Source: JAFAVZ01 sp036009105 (GTDB lineage Bacteria > Acidobacteriota > Thermoanaerobaculia > Gp7-AA8). Taken from it: a DNA stretch of 11,756 bases. A program made the position numbers and the translations under genes. The stretch's first letter is position 1. Every line of letters begins with the position of its first letter. Below the pieces are notes generated by a model, which saw only the letters and a list, made by a program, of their open reading frames with translations, was not told the DNA's origin and ran no database searches. Positions 1 to 4,698 of the stretch are shown one piece after another. The stretch spans positions 1-11,756 of the forward strand of contig DASYMJ010000207.1 in the NCBI GenBank assembly GCA_036009105.1, read 5' to 3'.

Positions 1-1766
1 CCCGCCTGGCCGGCCGCGAGGTGGCGGCGGCGGAGCTGGTGGCGCCGATCGAGGCGGGCTTCCGCCGGATGTATGCCCTTCTGAGCGAGCATCGCGAGGC
101 GCTGGCCGGGCAGCTGAGCGCGTTTGCGGATTGCGAGATGCGCCTGCTCTTCCGCAACACGGCGCACTACGGCGCCGCGCAGCTGGAGAGCTTCCATCCC
201 CACGTTCTCGGCCACGGGCTCGATCGCGACCGCCTCTTCGACGGCCTCTGGACGCTGGCCGTCCGCCGGCCGTTCCTGCGCACGCTCGCCGCGGCGGAGC
301 TCGAGGATTTGAATCGGGGAGACATCCCGCTCTTCGTCACCCATCCGGCCAGCCGGGACGTCTTCCACTGGCGCGGCGAGCGCTTCGCGGACTTCTTCGC
401 CGAGAGCGGCCTGGACCGCGCCCGCCGCAAGATCGCCGCTCTCTCGCCGGCCGATCAGGAGCGGCAGGTGGCGGTGATCCGCGACGCATTCGATGCGATC
501 CGCATCGCCGCACCGGATGTGACGCGCCCTTCCTACAGCCATGCGCCGCGCAACACGAGGCCGGCGCCGAAGGATTTGCTGGAGCTGGCCTGCCGCGCCG
601 CGGACCGCATCGTGGAGCGCGCCTTCACCAACCACCACGAGGCGCTGTGGCTCACGCTCGACTATCGCGAGCCGAACGGCTGGCAGCTCATTCCGTCCGG
701 CCCCGACCTCTACATCGGCCTGCCCGGAATCGCTTTCTTCCTCGGCCACCTCGGCTCCGCCACGCGCAACGCGCGTTACAGCGAGGTGGCCCGCAAGGCG
801 CTGTTCGCGCAGAAGCAGCAGATCGCGGCCGATCCCTCGCTGGTGAAGGGCATCGGCGCCTTCAACGGCTGGGGCGGGATCATCTACGCCCTGGCCCACC
901 TCGGCCGCCTGTGGAACGAGCCGGCGCTGCTGGACGAGGCGGAAGGCCATGCCCGCCGCCTCGGGCCGCTCATCGCCGAGGACGAGCTGGTCGATGTGAT
1001 CGCCGGCTCGGCCGGCTGTCTGTGCAGCCTGGCCGCGCTGGCGAAGGTGCGGCCGGCGCCGTGGCTGGAAGAGCTGATGGTCGCCTGCGGCGAGCGGATT
1101 CTGGCGAAAGCCGAAGCGCAGCCGCACGGCCTGGGCTGGCGCATGCCGCTGGCCGGCAACTGCGCGCTGGCGGGCATCTCCCACGGCGCCGCCGGCATCG
1201 CCCTGGCCTTGCTCCGGCTGTACGGCCGGACGGGCGACGAGCGCTATCGAGCCGCGGCGCTGGGCGGCATCGAGTTCGAGCGCTCGCTCTTCTCCGAGGA
1301 AGATCAGAACTGGCCCGACCTCCGCCTCGGAGCGGAAGGAGTGGATGGGCGCAGGGGCCTGGACATGCTGGCCTGGTGTCACGGCGCGCCCGGCGTCGGG
1401 CTGGCCCGCATCGCCGGCCTGGAATGGCTGGATGACGGAGCGGTGCGGCGCGAGATCGAGGTCGCGGCGCGCTCCACGCTCCTCCGCGGCTTCGGCGAGA
1501 ACCACACCCTCTGCCACGGCGACCTGGGGAACGTGGAGCTCCTCTTCGCGGCGGCGCGCATGAGCGGCGAGGCGGAGCTGCAGCGGCAGGCCTGGCGGAT
1601 GGCCGGCGGCATCGCGGACAGCATCCGCCGCGACGGCTGGCTCTACGGCCTGCCGGGCAACATCGAAACGCCCGGCCTGATGGCCGGTCTGGCCGGCATC
1701 GGCTACGGGCTCGCGCGGCTGGCCCGTCCGGAGCTGTTCCCCGGCCTGCTCACCCTCGATTCATGA
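1..1766 (+). CDS. lanM: Class II lanthipeptide synthetase LanM, C-terminal part (5' end outside window)
   Basis: LanM enzymes phosphorylate and dehydrate Ser/Thr of a precursor peptide, then add Cys thiols to form (methyl)lanthionine rings. The frame is open to the left edge with no stop, so the GTG at 21 is probably internal. Family members are usually about 900-1100 residues, so roughly 350-450 N-terminal residues are missing. Numbering from the GTG at 21, residues 1 to about 200 are the end of the dehydratase domain, with R45-N-T47-x-x-Y50 and GDIPLF at 100-105. Residues about 225-575 form a LanC-like cyclase: GLPGIAFF (233), FNGWGG (281), GISHGAAGIA (385, H388), WCHGAPG (452) and TLCHGDLGN (496). 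The expected zinc ligands C453, C498 and H499 are present with the family spacing, so the cyclase looks active. Two precursor genes follow 70 bp downstream on the same strand and are the presumed substrates. Confidence 0.96.
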   Translation, partial: RLAGREVAAAELVAPIEAGFRRMYALLSEHREALAGQLSAFADCEMRLLFRNTAHYGAAQLESFHPHVLGHGLDRDRLFDGLWTLAVRRPFLRTLAAAELEDLNRGDIPLFVTHPASRDVFHWRGERFADFFAESGLDRARRKIAALSPADQERQVAVIRDAFDAIRIAAPDVTRPSYSHAPRNTRPAPKDLLELACRAADRIVERAFTNHHEALWLTLDYREPNGWQLIPSGPDLYIGLPGIAFFLGHLGSATRNARYSEVARKALFAQKQQIAADPSLVKGIGAFNGWGGIIYALAHLGRLWNEPALLDEAEGHARRLGPLIAEDELVDVIAGSAGCLCSLAALAKVRPAPWLEELMVACGERILAKAEAQPHGLGWRMPLAGNCALAGISHGAAGIALALLRLYGRTGDERYRAAALGGIEFERSLFSEEDQNWPDLRLGAEGVDGRRGLDMLAWCHGAPGVGLARIAGLEWLDDGAVRREIEVAARSTLLRGFGENHTLCHGDLGNVELLFAAARMSGEAELQRQAWRMAGGIADSIRRDGWLYGLPGNIETPGLMAGLAGIGYGLARLARPELFPGLLTLDS

Positions 1767-1767
1767 C

Positions 1768-1814
1768 TTTCCCCTGCAATGGCGCAGGGGAAATGGCAGG
1801 CCGCGTGAGCGGCC
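1768..1814 (+). promoter_or_regulatory. Two tandem hairpins in the lanM-lanA1 gap
   Basis: Directly after the lanM stop, TTTCCCCTGC (1768-1777) pairs perfectly with GCAGGGGAAA (1784-1793) across a 6-nt loop. A second perfect hairpin follows: GGCCGC (1799-1804) with GCGGCC (1809-1814), closed by GTGA, a GNRA-type tetraloop. The lanA1 ribosome binding site starts 7 nt later. Neither stem has a T-run after it on the plus strand, so a classical intrinsic terminator is not clear. Partial termination, or an RNA-processing or stabilising element that raises precursor mRNA over lanM mRNA, would fit. The role is inferred; the pairing is seen directly. Confidence 0.6.
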
Positions 1815-1820
1815 GAGAAA

Positions 1821-1830
1821 AGGAAGGGAG
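1821..1830 (+). promoter_or_regulatory. Ribosome binding site of lanA1
   Basis: A purine-rich AGGAAGGGAG lies 5 nt before the ATG at 1836. It fixes the start of the first precursor, and the resulting N-terminus matches that of the second precursor residue by residue. Confidence 0.75.
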
Positions 1831-1835
1831 TTTTC

Positions 1836-2051
1836 ATGAAACGGAGAGACGTGATTCGTGCCTGGCGTGACGGTGAGTACTACCTATCGTTGTCGGACGA
1901 GCAGCGGGCCGGCCTGCCGGAGAGCCCGGCCGCGATGATCGAGCTCGGCGACGAGATGCTGGCCACCGTGACCGGCGGCTGCAGCTACGACAACGGCTAC
2001 TGCCCCACCTCCACCATCTGTTCGCCCTGTCCGCCCCGCTACTGCCCGTAG
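1836..2051 (+). CDS. lanA1: Lanthipeptide precursor 1, mersacidin/lichenicidin-type leader
   Basis: A 71-residue precursor, presumed substrate of the adjacent LanM. The leader (1-48) starts MKRRDVIRAWRDGEY, has LPESPAAMIEL in the middle and ends LATVTGG. This is the pattern of the mersacidin/lichenicidin type 2 lantibiotic family, with a double-glycine site for a C39 peptidase. The core is residues 49-71. Numbered from the first core residue, Cys are at 1, 8, 14, 17 and 22, and Ser/Thr at 2, 10, 11, 12 and 15: five of each. Conserved prolines occupy 9, 16, 18 and 23. S2 can close on C8, residues 10-12 on C14/C17 and S15 on C17/C22. C1 could pair backwards with S2, as the N-terminal ring of mersacidin does. 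The stop codon overlaps the next gene's ribosome binding site, implying coupled translation. Ring topology and activity cannot be read from sequence. Confidence 0.95.
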   Translation: MKRRDVIRAWRDGEYYLSLSDEQRAGLPESPAAMIELGDEMLATVTGGCSYDNGYCPTSTICSPCPPRYCP

Positions 2052-2057
2052 GAGGAG
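2050..2057 (+). promoter_or_regulatory. Ribosome binding site of lanA2, overlapping the lanA1 stop
   Basis: AGGAGGAG, a near-consensus Shine-Dalgarno, overlaps the TAG stop of lanA1 (2049-2051) and precedes the ATG at 2060. The layout favours reinitiation, so the two peptides would be made from one message. Confidence 0.8.
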
Positions 2058-2059
2058 CC

Positions 2060-2275
2060 ATGAAGAAGAGAGACGTCATTCGTGCCTGGCGCGACGGCGA
2101 GTACTTCGCTTCGTTGTCGAGCGCCCAGGTGGCCGCCCTGCCGGAAAGCCCGGCGGCCATGATCGAGCTCGGCGACGACGTGCTCGCCAGCGTGACCGGC
2201 GGCTGCAGCTTCGCCAACGGCTACTGCCCGACCTCGACGCTCTGCTCGCCCTGCCCCGGCCGTCAGTGCCCGTAA
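2060..2275 (+). CDS. lanA2: Lanthipeptide precursor 2, tandem paralogue of precursor 1
   Basis: A 71-residue precursor 8 bp after lanA1 and clearly a tandem duplicate: 38 of 48 leader residues and 18 of 23 core residues are identical. The leader begins MKKRDVIRAWRDGEY and ends LASVTGG. In the core every Cys (1, 8, 14, 17, 22), every Ser/Thr (2, 10, 11, 12, 15), the NGY at 5-7 and all shared prolines are unchanged. Only positions 3 (Y to F), 4 (D to A), 13 (I to L), 19 (P to G) and 21 (Y to Q) differ. Selection has therefore kept the ring-forming residues while side chains vary. The two look like variants of one scaffold rather than an alpha/beta two-component pair, whose cores normally differ strongly. 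A stable hairpin follows 10 nt after the stop, and the convergent lanT ends 7 bp away. Confidence 0.95.
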   Translation: MKKRDVIRAWRDGEYFASLSSAQVAALPESPAAMIELGDDVLASVTGGCSFANGYCPTSTLCSPCPGRQCP

Positions 2276-2282
2276 CCCGATG

Positions 2283-4475
2283 TCAGGGGGTGGAGCGATC
2301 CACCCCCGCAACCTCGGGCCGCGCCAGCTGAGCCTCGACCAGCTCGGCGTATCGTCCGCCGCGGGCCAGGAGCTCCTCGTGGCGCCCCACTTCCACCACC
2401 GCGCCGTCTTCCATCACCACGATCTTGTCGGCCCGGACCACGGTGGAGAGGCGGTGGGCGATCACCAGGCGCGTGGCGCGCAGCGCCTCCAGCTCCTGCA
2501 GCACCTCGCGCTCCGACTCCGCGTCGAGATGGCTCGTGGCCTCGTCGAGCAGGACGATGGAAGGGCGTCGGACCAGTGCCCGGGCCAGCGCCAGGCGCTG
2601 CCGCTGGCCGCCGGAGAGCGATGAGCCGCCGTCGGCGAGCGGCGACTCGTAGCGGAGAGGAAGCGTCTGCACGAAGTCGTGGATGTGCGCCTTCCTGGCC
2701 GCCTCCTCGATGCGGGACAGCGGCAGCTCCTCGTCCCCGATGGCGATGTTGTTGCGGATCGAGTCGGCGAACAGAAACGGCTGCTGGAGCACGATGCCCA
2801 GCTGGCGGCGCACGCTGGTGCGGTCCAGCTCCTCCAGGTTCATCCCGTCGTACAGCACCCTTCCGGTGGTGGGGCGATAGAGGCCGGTCAGAAGCAGGGC
2901 CAGGGTCGACTTGCCGGCGCCCGAGCTGCCCACCACCGCCACGAAGCTGCCCGGCTCGATCTCCAGCGAGACGTCGCGGACGGCGAAGGGGCGCATCGGC
3001 GAGTACTGAAAGCCGACCTCTTCCAGGGTGATGCGGCCGCCCAGAGGCGGCGCGGTCTTCACCTCATCGCGCTTCTGCTCCGGCTCGGCCTCCAGCACGT
3101 CCTCCATCCGCTCCAGATAGCTGGAGAGCAGTTGCAGCTGCACGGCCGTGGAGACGAGCGAGGTGAGCGGTGTGAGGAAGCCGATGGCCAGCGCGCTCGC
3201 GGCGAGCATGGAGCCGAGCGTGAGCTGGCCGGCCATCACGGCGCGGGCGCCGAACAGGAGGATGACGAAGGGCGAGGCGGTGGTCAGCGTGCCGAGGGCC
3301 GCTTCGAAAAACGCATCGAGCCGGCCGCGGGCGAGGGAGACGTTGAGCTCGTCCGCGAAGAGGTTGCTCCAGCGGTCGATGGCCTGCTGCTCGACGCCCA
3401 GGGACTTGAGCGTCTCGATGCCGGAGAGCATCTGCACCTGATAGTTGCGGGACCGGGCCTGCACCTGCAGCGTCTTCGACATCAGCTCCGCGTGGCGGTG
3501 GCGGGTGCCGAGAAAGAGCAAAATGCGCAGCGCTCCCAGGCCGAGGACGAGCAGGGCCAGCGTGCCGTTCGCGCCGAAGAGGAAGACCAGGTACAGGCAG
3601 GCCAGCAGCCCGTCGAGCAGACCGGTGAGGGTGCCGGCGGTGAGGATCTCCCGGATGGTGGTGTTGGAGTTGAGCCGCATCATCAGGTCGCCGGCCGAGC
3701 GCTGATGGAAGAACGCGTAGGGAAGGGCGATGAGGCGCTCCACGAAATCGAGGGTGATCCGGGAATCGAGGCGCGTGCGCAGGGACAACATCAGGTGCCC
3801 GCGCACCCAGGCCGAGAAGAAATCGAAGGCGGCGATGGCGGCCAGGGCCACGCCGAGCACGGTGAGGAGCGCGTGATCCCGGCCGGGCACCACCCGATCG
3901 ACGATGAGGCCGGTGAGGAGCGGCGTGGCCAGGGCGAGGAGGCGCAGCACGAAGGAGAGGGCCAGGATGCGCCGGAGCAGCGCCGACTGCCCGAGCAGCT
4001 CCCGCACATAGCGCCTGATCCCCAGGCGCGGCGTCGCGGCGGAGGGGATGAAGTCCGGCCCCGGCTCGAGCAGGAGCGCCACGCCGGTGAAGGTCTTGCC
4101 CAACTCGGCCAAGGTCACCGTGCGCCGGCCGGTCCCCGGGTCGACGATGCGCACCCGCTTGCCCTCGAACCGGTCGAGGATGACGTAGTGGTGAAAGCCC
4201 CAGTGCAGGATCGAGCCGCGCTCGAGGAAGCGCACGTCCTCCACGTTCTCGATCTTCACCCCGCGTGCGCGCAGGCCGTGGTGGCGCGCTCCGCGGACGA
4301 GGGTGAGGGCATCGGCGCCGTCCCGTCCGAGCCCCAGCAGCTGGCGGATCTCATCGAGATGGACGGTCTTGCCGTAGTAGCCCAGCACCATGGTCAGGCA
4401 GGCCGCGCCGCAGTCGCTCTGCGCCGTCTGCCGCACCAGCGGGATGCTCCGCCGGGGGCGGATGCGCTCAGACAT
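2283..4475 (-). CDS. lanT: Lanthipeptide leader peptidase and exporter (PCAT ABC transporter)
   Basis: A 730-residue inner-membrane transporter that removes double-glycine leaders on the cytosolic side and exports the core peptide with ATP. Residues 1 to about 140 are a C39 peptidase with Q16 (oxyanion), catalytic C22 in SDCGAAC, H96 in HHYVIL and D112 in VDPGTG. About 155-450 is the six-helix membrane domain. About 480-715 is the ATPase: Walker A GSSGAGKST (516-524), Q565, signature LSGGQ (620-624), Walker B with D644-E645, and H674. All catalytic residues are intact. The TGG ends of both lanA leaders suit this enzyme. It faces the lanM-lanA genes, so it belongs to a separate transcript. Its ATG overlaps the end of the upstream small membrane gene by 8 nt, implying translational coupling. 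Related PCATs work with an HlyD-type adaptor; only a stub of one is visible here. Confidence 0.96.
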   Translation of the reverse strand: MSERIRPRRSIPLVRQTAQSDCGAACLTMVLGYYGKTVHLDEIRQLLGLGRDGADALTLVRGARHHGLRARGVKIENVEDVRFLERGSILHWGFHHYVILDRFEGKRVRIVDPGTGRRTVTLAELGKTFTGVALLLEPGPDFIPSAATPRLGIRRYVRELLGQSALLRRILALSFVLRLLALATPLLTGLIVDRVVPGRDHALLTVLGVALAAIAAFDFFSAWVRGHLMLSLRTRLDSRITLDFVERLIALPYAFFHQRSAGDLMMRLNSNTTIREILTAGTLTGLLDGLLACLYLVFLFGANGTLALLVLGLGALRILLFLGTRHRHAELMSKTLQVQARSRNYQVQMLSGIETLKSLGVEQQAIDRWSNLFADELNVSLARGRLDAFFEAALGTLTTASPFVILLFGARAVMAGQLTLGSMLAASALAIGFLTPLTSLVSTAVQLQLLSSYLERMEDVLEAEPEQKRDEVKTAPPLGGRITLEEVGFQYSPMRPFAVRDVSLEIEPGSFVAVVGSSGAGKSTLALLLTGLYRPTTGRVLYDGMNLEELDRTSVRRQLGIVLQQPFLFADSIRNNIAIGDEELPLSRIEEAARKAHIHDFVQTLPLRYESPLADGGSSLSGGQRQRLALARALVRRPSIVLLDEATSHLDAESEREVLQELEALRATRLVIAHRLSTVVRADKIVVMEDGAVVEVGRHEELLARGGRYAELVEAQLARPEVAGVDRSTP
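2286..2307 (+). terminator. Perfect hairpin between lanA2 and the convergent lanT
   Basis: GGGGGTGGA (2286-2294) pairs perfectly with TCCACCCCC (2299-2307) around GCGA, a GNRA-type tetraloop on the plus-strand transcript. It lies 10 nt beyond the lanA2 stop and forms the last codons of lanT on the other strand. No T-run follows on either side, so it is a 3'-end hairpin (stabiliser, or barrier between convergent transcripts) more surely than a proven intrinsic terminator. Confidence 0.55.
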
Positions 4476-4668
4476 GGAGCCACCACAGGATCAGGAATGC
4501 GAGCAGGGCCGCCGCGAGGAGGGCCGCGATCACGCTCCACGCCCGCCGCATCCATGCCGGCTCGATCTCCAGCGGATGCCCCTCCACGGTGCTGCCGCGT
4601 TGGTACTGCTCCAGCGCCTCCCTGCGGAAGAGGGGGTCGTTTTCCTCTGCCGGATGCACATCCGGCAT
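4468..4668 (-). CDS. Small one-helix membrane protein resembling the N-terminal stub of an HlyD-family adaptor
   Basis: A 66-residue protein: a charged N-terminal tail (1-40) with LFRREALEQYQRG and PLEIEP, one hydrophobic helix (about 44-64), then a stop two residues later. The order FR-x-EAL, Gly, PL, membrane helix is that of the cytoplasmic tail and anchor of HlyD-type periplasmic adaptors of bacteriocin exporters. The roughly 350-residue coiled-coil, lipoyl and beta-barrel region that normally follows is absent; the frame stops inside the start of lanT (ATGTCTGA, 8-nt overlap). It may be the remnant of an internal deletion, or a genuine minimal partner of the PCAT. No clear Shine-Dalgarno precedes the ATG at 4668, and a strong dyad overlaps the start. 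The stop of the 952-residue gene lies 30 bp upstream, so co-transcription is plausible. Adaptor ancestry is my recognition of the pattern, moderately sure; the function is unknown. Confidence 0.72.
   Translation of the reverse strand: MPDVHPAEENDPLFRREALEQYQRGSTVEGHPLEIEPAWMRRAWSVIAALLAAALLAFLILWWLHV
4648..4667 (-). promoter_or_regulatory. Perfect 9-bp dyad over the start of the adaptor-stub gene
   Basis: On the plus strand TGCCGGATG (4648-4656) and CATCCGGCA (4659-4667) are exact inverted repeats separated by CA. The right arm includes two bases of the minus-strand ATG start (4666-4668). As RNA it could hide the start codon in a hairpin; as DNA it has the symmetry of a repressor operator. 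Either would control expression of the stub and lanT. It is also translated (residues 1-7), so chance is not excluded. Confidence 0.35.
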
Positions 4669-4680
4669 TATGGCGGATGT

Positions 4681-4695
4681 CGCGGCGCTGCCGCG
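4681..4695 (-). terminator. Short G+C hairpin after the 952-residue gene
   Basis: CGCGGC (4681-4686) pairs with GCCGCG (4690-4695) across GCT, 3 nt beyond the stop of the minus-strand protease gene and ahead of the adaptor-stub gene. No U-run follows. It may attenuate read-through into the lanT transcript. Short G+C stems are common by chance in such DNA, so confidence is low. Confidence 0.3.
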
Positions 4696-4698
4696 CGA

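Noticed and set aside
131..1435. 434-codon frame inside lanM
   Set aside because: Arg/Pro-rich frame-shifted reading of lanM with no conserved motif.
1836..2275. lanA1/lanA2 as an alpha/beta two-component lantibiotic
   Set aside because: The cores are 18/23 identical with the same ring-forming residues, and only one LanM is visible, unlike typical two-component systems with divergent cores.
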